Shown here one piece after another: positions 49,846 through 58,295 of a stretch of DNA of 64,000 nt (its first letter is position 1; each line of letters opens with the position of its first letter). The translations under genes and the position numbers were made by a program. The stretch covers positions 1 to 64,000 of the forward strand of contig CAZZFF010000008.1 of the NCBI GenBank assembly GCA_964653485.1, given 5' to 3'. The DNA comes from CAVQND01 sp964653485 (GTDB taxonomy: Bacteria; Verrucomicrobiota; Verrucomicrobiia; Limisphaerales; UBA8199). Under the pieces are notes generated by a model. The model did not search any database and had not been told where the DNA came from. It saw only the letters and a program-made list of their open reading frames with translations.

Positions 49846-50607
49846 ATGGCAATGACGAACGCACAGGACAGCGCAACGACTGCGGCGGGGCAGGCTGCGT
49901 GGTTCACCACCACGCACTGGAGCATCGTCCTCAACGCCCAGAATCCCGCGTCACCCCAGGCCAGCGAAGCCTTGGAGAAGCTGTGCTGCTCTTACTGGTA
50001 TCCTCTCTACGCCTTTGTGCGGCGGCAGGGCAACGACGAGTATACGGCGAAAGACCTGACTCAAGCCTTCTTCGCCCGGCTGCTGGAAAAGAACCGCCTC
50101 TTTCAAGCCGACCGCCAGCGCGGCAAGTTTCGATCTTTTCTCCTGGGGGCGCTCAAGCACTTCCTGGCCGATGAATGGGACAAGACCCAGGCCTGGAAGC
50201 GTGGCGGCGGCCGGATCATTTTGTCCCTTGACGATCAAGCGGCGGAGGACCGCTACCACCTGGAGCCGACGGACGAGATGACTCCGGACAGAGTGTTCGA
50301 CCGGCGCTGGGCGATGACGACGCTGGACCAGGCCGCCAACCGGCTCCGCAAGGAATACCAGGATACGGGCAAAGGGGCCCTGTTTGACCAGTTGCAGGAG
50401 TTCCTGTCCGGCGCTCTGGAAGGTGTCGGCTACGCTGCCGCGGCCGCCCGGCTCGGCATGACCGAGAACACCCTTAAGTCCTACGTCCGCCGCCTGCGAC
50501 TGCGCAACCGTGAAATTCTCCGGGAAGTGATAGCGGATACAGTGGCGTCGCCGAGCCAAATTGATGAGGAATTGCGCGACCTGTTCGCGGCTGTGGCGGC
50601 GGCATGA
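49846..50607 (+). CDS. ECF-type RNA polymerase sigma factor linked to a Ser/Thr kinase
   Basis: Start at ATG 49846 (MAMTNAQDSATTAAGQAAWF); ATG 49852 is an alternative. Region 2: TTHWSIVLNAQNPASPQASE, CCSYWYPLYAFVRRQGNDEY and TAKDLTQAFFARLLEKNRLF. Region 4: GYAAAAARLGMTENTLKSYV then RRLRLRNREILREVI. The long spacer between the regions (RGGGRIILSLDDQAAEDRYH) is typical of the large ECF groups of Planctomycetes and Verrucomicrobia that neighbour protein kinases. No anti-sigma factor is adjacent; regulation by the downstream kinase is plausible but unproven. 253 residues. Confidence 0.85.
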   Translation: MAMTNAQDSATTAAGQAAWFTTTHWSIVLNAQNPASPQASEALEKLCCSYWYPLYAFVRRQGNDEYTAKDLTQAFFARLLEKNRLFQADRQRGKFRSFLLGALKHFLADEWDKTQAWKRGGGRIILSLDDQAAEDRYHLEPTDEMTPDRVFDRRWAMTTLDQAANRLRKEYQDTGKGALFDQLQEFLSGALEGVGYAAAAARLGMTENTLKSYVRRLRLRNREILREVIADTVASPSQIDEELRDLFAAVAAA

Positions 50608-50650
50608 TCTTCTTTGCAACTCTGCGCCGGCGTTTCCTCAGTAGGCTAGC

Positions 50651-53600
50651 ATGACGAACGAACGAAAATGTCCCGACTGTGGCGGTCCCATTCCAGCGGG
50701 GGTGCCCGCAGGCTTTTGCCCGCGCTGCGAGATGGCCGGGGCCATCGAGCTAACGAGGCCCAGCGAGGCTGGGCCCTTTCCGGGCCGGACGCTGCGGTAT
50801 TTTGGCGACTACGAACTGCTCGAGGAAATCGCCCGGGGCGGCATGGGGGTGGTGTATAGGGCCCGGCAGGTCAGCCTGAACCGGATCGTGGCCGTCAAAA
50901 TGATCCTCGACGGACGGTTAGCGGCGGCCGCGGAGGTCGGGCGCTTTCGCGCCGAGGCGCGCACCGCCGCCAGCCTGCAACACCCCAACATCGTGCCGAT
51001 TTACGAGGTTGGCGACCAGGACGGGCAGAACTATTTCTCCATGGAGTTCGTGGACGGAGCGAACCTGGCCCAAGTCGTGCGGGAGAATCCCCTCCCCGCC
51101 GCCCGCGCTGCCGGTTACGTGCGAATCATCGCCGAGGCCATTCAGTATGCGCACGAGCGCGGGGTGCTGCACCGCGATCTCAAACCCTCCAACGTGCTCA
51201 TTGATCCCTTCGATCAGCCGCGCGTCACCGATTTCGGGCTGGCCAAGAGCCTCGGCCGAGACTCGGAGTTGACGCAGACCGGCCAGGTCCTGGGGGCGCC
51301 CAGCTTCGTCCCGCCCGAGCAAGCGGCCGGCCGGAAGGAAGACGTGGGGCCGCACAGCGACGTGTATGCGCTGGGCGCCATTCTCTACCATCTGCTGACC
51401 GGACGCCCGCCCTTCGCCGCGGAAACTCTGGCGGCCACCCTCGCCCAGGTGCTCAACAAGGAGCCGGTCGCCCCGCGCTCGCTCAACGCCACCATCCCCC
51501 GCGACCTGGAGACCATCTGCCTGAAGTGCCTGGAGAAAGACCCGCACCGCCGTTACCCCACAGCAACGGAACTGGCGGAGGAACTGGGGCGATTCCAGCG
51601 CGGCGAGCCGATCCAGGCCCGCCCGGCCGGGCAGGTGGAGAGGGTCTGGCGTTGGTGCCGCCGGAATCCCGCGCTGGCCGGTTCGTTGGCCACTGCGGTG
51701 CTGCTGCTGTTTGCGGGGGTCGTTGCGAGCACCTTGGAGACGCGGCGCGCCAGGACGGCGGAGCGTGACCAAACGGTTCTGCGCCAGCGCGCGGAGGTGG
51801 CCCTGACTCAACTGGAGCTGCAGCACGCCGAGGCTTTGTTCGCGGCCGGTGATGCACCTCGCGCCGTTGCCCATCTTGCCAGTGTGCTGGCCAGTGGCCG
51901 CTCGAATCGGGTGGCGGCTGAACGATTGTTGTCGGCATTAACCTCTCGCAGCTTACCTCTGCCCTTGGTCGATCTAATCGGGCATGAAGATGGAATCAAC
52001 TCTGCCAAGTTCAGCCCGGACGGGCTCCGCGTGATTACCGCATCGGAGGACAAGACGGCGCGGGTGTGGGATGCAAGGACCGGCAAGCCGCTGATCGAGC
52101 CGCTCCGGCATGAGGGATCGGTCGCGTCGGCCGAGTTCAGCCCGGATGGGCTGCGCGTGGCTACCGCATCCGACGACGATACGGCGCGGGTGTGGGATGC
52201 ACAGACCGGCAAGCCGCTCACCGAGCCGCTCCGGCATGAGGCCATGGTTTCTTCTGCCCGTTTCAGCCCGGATGGGCTCCGGGTGCTCACGGCTTGCGCG
52301 AAGACCGCGCAAATATGGGACGCCCAGACCGGCAAGTTGGTCACGGAGCCGCTCCACCACGACGCGGACGTCGTCTGTGCGCAATTCAGTCCGGACGGGC
52401 TCCGGGTAGTTACGGCCTGCGGCTCGCTGGACCAGTGGTTTGACGGATATGCCCGGGTCTGGGATGCGCAGACCGGCAAACCGGTCACCGAACCGCTCCG
52501 GCACGGGGGACCTCTCCTCTCTGCCCAATTCAGTCCGGACGGGCTCCGGGTAGTTACGGCCTGCGGCTTACCCGACCGAGGGTATGACGGATATGCCCGG
52601 GTGTGGGATGCACGGACCGGTAAGCCACTCACCGAACCGCTCCGGCACGAGGGACCGGTCGCGTCGGCCGAGTTCAGCCCGGATGGGCTGCGAGTGCTGA
52701 CTGCTTCTCCGGATGGAACGGCGCGGCTGTGGGATGCCCAGACCGGCAAACCGCTCGCCGAGCCGCTCAAAGACGAGACGCCGCTTGCCTCGGCCCACTT
52801 CAGCCAGGATGGGCTCCGAGTGCTTACGAGCTGCCTCATCCTAGGGACGCTACGGGTGTGGGATGCACGGACCGGCAAACCGCTCACCGAACCGCTCTCG
52901 AATGCACGTTACGAGGAAGATCATCCATCAAACAGCATGGATTGTTTGAGCTACAGCTCAGCCCAGTTCAGCCCCGATGGCCTGCGGGTGGTCACGTTCT
53001 TCGACAGCGCGGCGAGGGTTTGGGACGTGGGGACAGGAGAGTCGCTCACCGAGACGGTTCGGCATGGAGAGGACATCAAGTCTTCTCAGTTGAGCCCGGA
53101 TGGTCTGCGGGTGCTCACGGTTTCCAGCGAGACGGCGCGGGTGTGGGATGCCCAGACCGGCAAACCGCTGACGGAACCGCTCCGTCATGCACAGGGGCCT
53201 GCATCTGCCCGTTTCAGCCCGGATGGGCTGCGGGTCATTACGGTTTCCATCGCCGGGACCCTGCGGGCGTGGGATGCCCAGACCGGCAATGCGCTCACCG
53301 AGCCGCCTCGGCCTGAAACCGAGGTTCCCTTAGCGCTCCAGCTTCTAAGGGATCCTCCGGATCTCCTCAGCCCGGGTCGGGCGCGCGTGCTGGCCAGTCC
53401 GGATGGGTTGCGGGTGCTGACCGTATCCTCCAACCTCACGCGGGTGTGGGAAATGAGTTTTGGCCCAACGCCTGTGCCCCCGTGGCTGCCGGAACTGGCG
53501 GTGAGCGCGGTGGGCAAGAGGCTCACCGGAGCTGCCGTCCCTCAGCGGGTCCCGGCAGCAGAATTCCTGAAGCTCAAGGCGCAATTGCGCCTGGCTTCCC

Positions 53601-53947
53601 CTGCGAACCACTACACTCGCTGGGCAGAGTGGTTCTGTGCCGACCGTGGCACTCGCACCATTTCTCCTTTCTCCAATATTACGGTGCCGGAGTATGTCCA
53701 ACACCGCATCCAGGAGGACAGTCTGGAAAGCCTGAGAGAAGCCGCGCTACTGTCGCCCACGAACGGCCTGGCCTTTGCTCGACTGGCGCGCGCGGTTGTT
53801 GCCCAAGAGCGTCATGACAACCCGCATTGGCTTGGGGAGGCTGATTTCTACAGCCGCCATGCTGCCAGACTGTCGCCGAACGACACCGAGGTCCAAGAAA
53901 TCCGAGGCGAGGTCGAGCAAGCGGTGAAAGGGGCCACCAAGCCATGA
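50651..53947 (+). CDS. Ser/Thr protein kinase with C-terminal WD40 propeller
   Basis: 1098 residues. An N-terminal zinc ribbon (CPDCGGPIPAGVPAGFCPRC) precedes a Hanks-type kinase domain: YELLEEIARGGMGVVYRARQ, AVKMI (Lys ~83), LHRDLKPSNVLID, VTDFGLAKS, and APSFVPPEQAAG. A single membrane helix, LAGSLATAVLLLFAGVVAST, lies at ~343-362. Then about eleven WD40 repeats follow, each near FSPDGLRVLTAS...ARVWDA and QTGKPLTEPLRH. A C-terminal ~170 residues (VPPWLPELAVSAVGKRLTGA ...) lack repeats. The topology puts the kinase in the cytoplasm and the propeller outside. The gene starts 43 bp after the sigma factor. Confidence 0.9.
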   Translation: MTNERKCPDCGGPIPAGVPAGFCPRCEMAGAIELTRPSEAGPFPGRTLRYFGDYELLEEIARGGMGVVYRARQVSLNRIVAVKMILDGRLAAAAEVGRFRAEARTAASLQHPNIVPIYEVGDQDGQNYFSMEFVDGANLAQVVRENPLPAARAAGYVRIIAEAIQYAHERGVLHRDLKPSNVLIDPFDQPRVTDFGLAKSLGRDSELTQTGQVLGAPSFVPPEQAAGRKEDVGPHSDVYALGAILYHLLTGRPPFAAETLAATLAQVLNKEPVAPRSLNATIPRDLETICLKCLEKDPHRRYPTATELAEELGRFQRGEPIQARPAGQVERVWRWCRRNPALAGSLATAVLLLFAGVVASTLETRRARTAERDQTVLRQRAEVALTQLELQHAEALFAAGDAPRAVAHLASVLASGRSNRVAAERLLSALTSRSLPLPLVDLIGHEDGINSAKFSPDGLRVITASEDKTARVWDARTGKPLIEPLRHEGSVASAEFSPDGLRVATASDDDTARVWDAQTGKPLTEPLRHEAMVSSARFSPDGLRVLTACAKTAQIWDAQTGKLVTEPLHHDADVVCAQFSPDGLRVVTACGSLDQWFDGYARVWDAQTGKPVTEPLRHGGPLLSAQFSPDGLRVVTACGLPDRGYDGYARVWDARTGKPLTEPLRHEGPVASAEFSPDGLRVLTASPDGTARLWDAQTGKPLAEPLKDETPLASAHFSQDGLRVLTSCLILGTLRVWDARTGKPLTEPLSNARYEEDHPSNSMDCLSYSSAQFSPDGLRVVTFFDSAARVWDVGTGESLTETVRHGEDIKSSQLSPDGLRVLTVSSETARVWDAQTGKPLTEPLRHAQGPASARFSPDGLRVITVSIAGTLRAWDAQTGNALTEPPRPETEVPLALQLLRDPPDLLSPGRARVLASPDGLRVLTVSSNLTRVWEMSFGPTPVPPWLPELAVSAVGKRLTGAAVPQRVPAAEFLKLKAQLRLASPANHYTRWAEWFCADRGTRTISPFSNITVPEYVQHRIQEDSLESLREAALLSPTNGLAFARLARAVVAQERHDNPHWLGEADFYSRHAARLSPNDTEVQEIRGEVEQAVKGATKP
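51984..53457 (+). repeat. ~11 tandem WD40-coding repeats, near-identical at DNA level
   Basis: Units of ~125-165 bp sharing strings such as TTCAGCCCGGATGGGCTGCG and GTGTGGGATGCACAGACCGG. The strong nucleotide conservation across units, including synonymous sites, suggests recent amplification or gene conversion. The fifth and sixth units repeat a G-YDGYARVWDA insertion. Confidence 0.8.
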
Positions 53948-54033
53948 AGCCCCTGCGGTCCGCCAACAAAGCGGCATTCGGAAATCTCGCAATCGCGGGG
54001 GGACTGCCAGGACGGATCGACTTTACCACATAT

Positions 54034-54144
54034 ATGAGAAGAACATGGCCCTTCCTTTTAGGCTTCCTGCTGTGGGCGGCACCGGCAGCGCGAGCCCAAT
54101 TCGATTACGACGCCACGGCGGCCATGAGTAGCACGCTTTGCTAG
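54034..54144 (+). pseudogene. Signal-peptide remnant of a lost exported protein
   Basis: ATG 54034 gives MRRTWPFLLGFLLWAAPAAR and then AQFDYDATAAMSSTLC before a stop. A perfect export signal followed by only 15 residues suggests a truncated gene. The frame is open back to 53944, overlapping the kinase stop. Bases 54145-54294 show nothing else I can identify. Confidence 0.45.
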
Positions 54145-54294
54145 AGAAGTTGCGCCTTCATATCATACGAACGCAAACGCTTCGAGACCGAAAGAACCCA
54201 CCCGCGCAGCGTCAAAACCGCCGACGCGGCAAAAAGGCACATTCCTGCTATCAGTCGCGGCACAAAAGCAAATCAATCAGTATTGACAGACACC

Positions 54295-56205
54295 ATGAAA
54301 ACACAAACTCATCACAAAATGATTACCTGGCTTGGCGCGCTGGCGCTGGCCGTCGCGTATGAACAGGCTCGCGCCGTGGATTTCCACGTCGCCACCGCGC
54401 AGGACCTCCAAAATGCCCTCACTCTGGCCGCCGGCAACAGCGCAGACAACAACATCTACCTGGCCGCCGGCTACTACGAGGGCAACTTCAATTACAACAG
54501 TTCCGAGGCAAACAACCTAACTCTGTTGCCGGAGCCAGGCATCACGAACACCGACATCACCATCGACGGCGCGGGCGTCACAAGCGGCCTGTGCATTTCC
54601 AGTTCCGCCGTGAGCAACACTATCACCATCCAGGACATCAGTTTCGCGATTAACTGCGGCAACGTTAACACCTCCGCTGAGATCTCCGCATTGTGGGTTG
54701 CGGCTGGGAGTCAGGCGGCAATATCAGTTAGCGGTTGTGATTTTCTTGGAACTCCCGGAGGCAGCGGGGACGGCTTCCAGGTGGTCTCCGGCCTGAACCT
54801 GACCGTAAACGGATGCACTTTTGAGGGGGCGGGGTACGGTATTGACGATGGCGGACTGGGTATGGTTGTTGGTGAGGCATCGGATTCTGAGAGCTTCAAG
54901 GGAGATATTACTGTGCAGAACTGTGCGTTCACAACGAATTATGTCGCAGGTCTTTCAATAGGATTTGCAAACTCGATCTCCATTTCAAACAACATTTTTA
55001 GCGGAAACGGGTGTTCAGGTTTCGGCGGAGGGGCCGCTGCGTCGATAAACGCATCCGCTAATACTTTCGACGGCAACGGTCATGGATTTCAGCCTAACGG
55101 GGGTGCTAATATTTGGAACACTCCCATAGTGGCCTTCACGGGCAACACCTTCACTACGAACGCCGGCTCTGGCGGCCTTTCGGTTCACACGGCCATGGGC
55201 GTGACCCTCACCGGCAACACGTTCATAGGCAATGACGCATGGCCGGGATGCGGGGGTGCGGTTACCGTGGTCGGTCAAACTGACGGAGGTGGGGATTCCA
55301 GTGCGACCAATCTCACAGTTACGAGCAATGACTTCATTGGTAATTCAGCCGGCGCAGGTGGGGGCGCCGTTTACGCGCTTCTGGCCGGTGCGACTGTAAA
55401 CATCCAGGCAAACACGTTCGAAGGGAACGTAGCCGGCGGTGCAGGTGGCGGAGCGCTTTACCTAACTGCCCCGATCGTGACGCTTTCGGATAATCTGCTG
55501 GCAGGGAATATCAACAGCAGCGATTCCTCGACCGGCGGAGGTATTTGGGTAAATCCGTGGTTGGAACTGTCCCTTATCAACAATACAATCACAGCCAACA
55601 TCTCTGCCGACGGTGGTGGTGGCGTTGCGGTGGTGAGCGGTTCCGGGACGGTGCTGAACGTCTTCAACAACATCATCTGGGGTAATTCGGGCGGACCCGG
55701 CGCCGACGTTTGGATGGGCGGAACAGGGGGGGAACAGGTGTTCTCCAATAATGACGCTCATGACATCTTCGGGGTCTCGGATCTCTTCGGGAGCGGCCTT
55801 GATGTTAACCCTCAGTTCGTTGACCCGGAGAACGGAGATTACCATCTGCAAAGCGGCTCACCATGCATTGATGCCGGCACCAACGGCGCGCTCTTTTTAC
55901 CCGCGGCGGATCTTGACGGCAATCCCCGCACTCTGGGCGGCATGGTGGACCTTGGCTGTTACGAACTCGGCGCAGCCACCCCGGCCCCGGTCGTCATAAG
56001 CCTGAGTGTATCTCCCGGGGGTGGGATCCTCCTCAGTTGGGCGAGCTCGGCTGGGGCTAGCTACACCGTCCAAAAGTCCTCCGATTTGAAGCAAGGTTTT
56101 CAGGACCTGATCTCTGCTCTGCCCTCAACTCCGCCCGTAAACACATATTCTGACGCCTTCGACGCGAGTGCGACCTGCGCGTTCTACCGGATCCTTGTTC
56201 AGTAG
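54295..56205 (+). CDS. Exported right-handed beta-helix protein
   Basis: Start at ATG 54295 (MKTQTHHKMITWLGALALAV) yields a signal peptide cleaved near ARAVDF; the TTG four codons upstream is less likely. About 450 residues of short repeated strands with N-x-F/I-x-G-N turns follow (ISISNNIFSGNGCSGFGGGA, VTLTGNTFIGNDAWPG, NIQANTFEGNVAGGAGGGAL), characteristic of pectate-lyase-type beta-helices. NPQFVDPENGDYHLQSGSPC and IDAGTNG are the usual 'choice-of-anchor' end of such proteins. The last ~75 residues hold the domain beginning SLSVSPGGGILLSWASSAGA and ending FYRILVQ. No catalytic residues are evident. GC content is lower than in its neighbours. Confidence 0.75.
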   Translation: MKTQTHHKMITWLGALALAVAYEQARAVDFHVATAQDLQNALTLAAGNSADNNIYLAAGYYEGNFNYNSSEANNLTLLPEPGITNTDITIDGAGVTSGLCISSSAVSNTITIQDISFAINCGNVNTSAEISALWVAAGSQAAISVSGCDFLGTPGGSGDGFQVVSGLNLTVNGCTFEGAGYGIDDGGLGMVVGEASDSESFKGDITVQNCAFTTNYVAGLSIGFANSISISNNIFSGNGCSGFGGGAAASINASANTFDGNGHGFQPNGGANIWNTPIVAFTGNTFTTNAGSGGLSVHTAMGVTLTGNTFIGNDAWPGCGGAVTVVGQTDGGGDSSATNLTVTSNDFIGNSAGAGGGAVYALLAGATVNIQANTFEGNVAGGAGGGALYLTAPIVTLSDNLLAGNINSSDSSTGGGIWVNPWLELSLINNTITANISADGGGGVAVVSGSGTVLNVFNNIIWGNSGGPGADVWMGGTGGEQVFSNNDAHDIFGVSDLFGSGLDVNPQFVDPENGDYHLQSGSPCIDAGTNGALFLPAADLDGNPRTLGGMVDLGCYELGAATPAPVVISLSVSPGGGILLSWASSAGASYTVQKSSDLKQGFQDLISALPSTPPVNTYSDAFDASATCAFYRILVQ

Positions 56206-56440
56206 CGCCAGGCCAGTTCAGGCGCGTAGTGGCCAAGGTCGTGTAAGAATCATTGCGCCGACTCACTTAGCGCCTGACCGAAAACAACTTACCGAAGTGC
56301 CCTGACCCATAAACCCAAGGAAGGCGCGACGAACAAGCTCTCCAGTGAAAAACGACTGCCGCACTTTGTGGACGTTATCTGTGGACGGGCCCGTAGAAGA
56401 CCCGGAAGAACCGGCAAGAAATACAAACAAGTAGCTTATC

Positions 56441-57007
56441 ATGAAAGCCATTACACTGTCTCTGCTGGCGGCGCTTAACCCACTGACCGCTCGTGGCCTT
56501 GCGCTGCTCATGCCGGTCGCGATTCTCGCTTCAGGTTGCTCATCCTATGATGTTACTAGGGAGGGGTTGATGCACAATCCACAAATCATCGCTATTCAAG
56601 GCCAAATGTCGGAAGAGAAGGCTTTGGCGGTCTTGCGCCGCCAGATTGATAGAGGACAAGGAGCCGGGTTTCGAGCAAATGGATACTCCGTTTCGATGGG
56701 AGACAATGGATACTCCATTTCCGTCGACCGGTCCGGCTTTGTAATTAAGCGTGCTCTCCGAATACCCGATGGTACCGGCTTTACCTTTATTCCACTTCCC
56801 GCACTCGTTTCCCTTCACGTCCCCGGAACTCCCCTTCCCGACAGGACTGTTGCGTTCGCCGATGTCAAAAACGTCCACTTTTTGATTAAGTTCTACCACC
56901 TGTATGCGAGCGACGGTGTTTTTTGGGTGTTCAACTTGACCAGTAAAGATAAGAATGAGTTTCTGGCCGCATTGTTTTTCCTTTGCCCGAATATCCAAGG
57001 CCATTGA
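56441..57007 (+). CDS. Lipoprotein of unknown function
   Basis: 188 residues. MKAITLSLLAALNPLTARGL, continuing LALLMPVAILASGCSSYD, gives a lipobox LASGC at ~29-33. The mature part has VLRRQIDRGQGAGFRANGYS and a repeated NGYSVSMGDNGYSISVDRSG, then VKNVHFLIKFYHLYASDGVF and WVFNLTSKDKNEFLAALFFL. This matches no family I know. Neighbours are the beta-helix gene (235 bp upstream) and repeats downstream. Confidence 0.6.
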   Translation: MKAITLSLLAALNPLTARGLALLMPVAILASGCSSYDVTREGLMHNPQIIAIQGQMSEEKALAVLRRQIDRGQGAGFRANGYSVSMGDNGYSISVDRSGFVIKRALRIPDGTGFTFIPLPALVSLHVPGTPLPDRTVAFADVKNVHFLIKFYHLYASDGVFWVFNLTSKDKNEFLAALFFLCPNIQGH

Positions 57008-57609
57008 ACGCGATCCGGCATTCATTCCGGTTTATTATCTTGCAGGAAACGTTCATTCCGCAGTCGCAACGCGACAAGGGGTCAGCCATGAATGGCGCTT
57101 TCAACAAAGGGTGACCTGCGTCCTTGCAGGGCGCAACAGGAGAATAGGGCGGGCTTTCCCAGGGCGGCGCTTCGCTTGCCGGGGCTGTGCTACACAACCC
57201 CTTTGGGGTTGGGGCGGGGGGCTTCGCACGAGCTTGGGGCGCGTGAGGCGAGCAGGGTTTTCGACCGCGCAGGGCATCCGGCAACGCCGGAGGCCGCCCG
57301 AGGCAACGGGGCGTCGTGCGCCCGCCGTCGCTCGCGAGGGCGCGAGCCACGTCGCAGCCGACCTCGCCCCGCTCTGGTTTCGCCGAGTGAAACAGAAGCA
57401 GGCTCTGCTCAGGAGCAACCTGCCGATGGATAACTGGATGAGGGCGACGAAACGCCGTCGGCCAACGCCGGGGAGGGCAAGATCCTCCCGGGCCAATCGG
57501 GCAGACCCTGTTTCAGAGCCCTCTCACGGCTCAAAAGGATTCCCGAACGGTGCGCAAAAACAGCCCTGAAACCCCAATCACCCTTCCGCCAACCCGCCTT
57601 GCTCAGTCC
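57008..57609. other. 602-bp non-coding region with dispersed repeats
   Basis: Overlapping frames on both strands are open but Arg/Pro-rich with no motif, as expected of GC-rich non-coding DNA. It contains GCGCTTCGCTTGCC (57167-57180), shared with the 38-bp repeat, and the 25-bp repeat at 57188-57212. Nothing else is recognisable. Confidence 0.55.
57188..57212 (+). repeat. 25-bp dispersed palindromic repeat, copy 2
   Basis: Begins TGCTACACAACCCCTTTGGG and is identical to 4874-4898, where it forms part of the palindrome cluster. It contains AACCCC-TTT-GGGGTT. Confidence 0.9.
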
Positions 57610-58029
57610 TCAGGTCACTGCTTTCTTCACGAGCGCAACGATCCTTGCCTCTTCGGCGGCGGTCAACTTCTTGAGGGCGAAGGCGGTCGGCCACATGCCG
57701 CCTTCGTCCAGGTTTGCTTCGTGCATGAAGCCGAACGTGGCGTACCTCGTCTTGAACTTCTGCGCGCTTTGGAAGAAGCAGACGATCTTGCCGTTCTTGG
57801 CATACGCGGGCATGCCGTACCAGAGTCTGGGCGAGAGGACTGGCGCGTTGGCTTTGATGATCGCATGGAGCCGCTCGGCGATCGAGCGATCCGGTCCCGG
57901 CATCGTGGCAACCTTGGCGAGCAAGGCGCTTTCCCCGTCCGCCGTTTCCGCGTGCGGTCCGCGGCGGGGCGCCGCCTTCTTCGCGGCCGTCTTAGTGGTG
58001 CTCTTGGCACTTTGGATATTGTCGGTCAT
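57610..58029 (-). CDS. DUF1801 / YdhG-like protein
   Basis: Start at 58029: AAGGG lies ~9 bases upstream, and MTDNIQSAKSTTKTAAKKAA is a basic, low-complexity N-terminus. The domain reads SIAERLHAIIKANAPVLSPR, LWYGMPAYAKNGKIVCFFQS and RYATFGFMHEANLDEGGMWP, matching DUF1801 proteins (also called iron chaperone-like, YdhG/YyaA). The function of the family is unsettled; the Lys-rich tail could bind nucleic acid. 139 residues. The frame is open upstream to 58281 through a dispersed repeat and is not coding there. Confidence 0.8.
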   Translation of the reverse strand: MTDNIQSAKSTTKTAAKKAAPRRGPHAETADGESALLAKVATMPGPDRSIAERLHAIIKANAPVLSPRLWYGMPAYAKNGKIVCFFQSAQKFKTRYATFGFMHEANLDEGGMWPTAFALKKLTAAEEARIVALVKKAVT

Positions 58030-58151
58030 TGTCATTCCCTTTCGTTCATTAACGTTCCTTTTGTTGAATATGCCATCGAGCAAAGGCAAAGGAAACCGCG
58101 CCAATGAAGTCACCTTGGCGCGCGTGAGACGGAGTCGGGTTTTCGTCCGGG

Positions 58152-58189
58152 GCCAAAGCGGTGTCGCGCTTCGCTTGCCACCGCACTCC
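58152..58189 (-). repeat. 38-bp dispersed repeat, copy 2
   Basis: The reverse complement is identical to 20915-20952. It lies in the gap upstream of the DUF1801 gene. Confidence 0.9.
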
Positions 58190-58295
58190 CTAGCAAATGG
58201 GCCGGCGCCACGGTCTCCTTGATCGAAAGCATCGCCTTTCCGGGGAGACTGGCTTATAGTTCCCAGCATGAGGCCGAGCAACCTATAAGACGGGC

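Noticed and set aside
54283..54288. TTGACA as promoter -35 of the beta-helix gene
   Set aside because: It lies only 6 bases before the chosen ATG, too close to act as its -35 box.
57008..57609. Overlapping open frames downstream of the lipoprotein gene
   Set aside because: Arg/Pro/Ala-rich on both strands and crossing dispersed repeats; I see no real gene.
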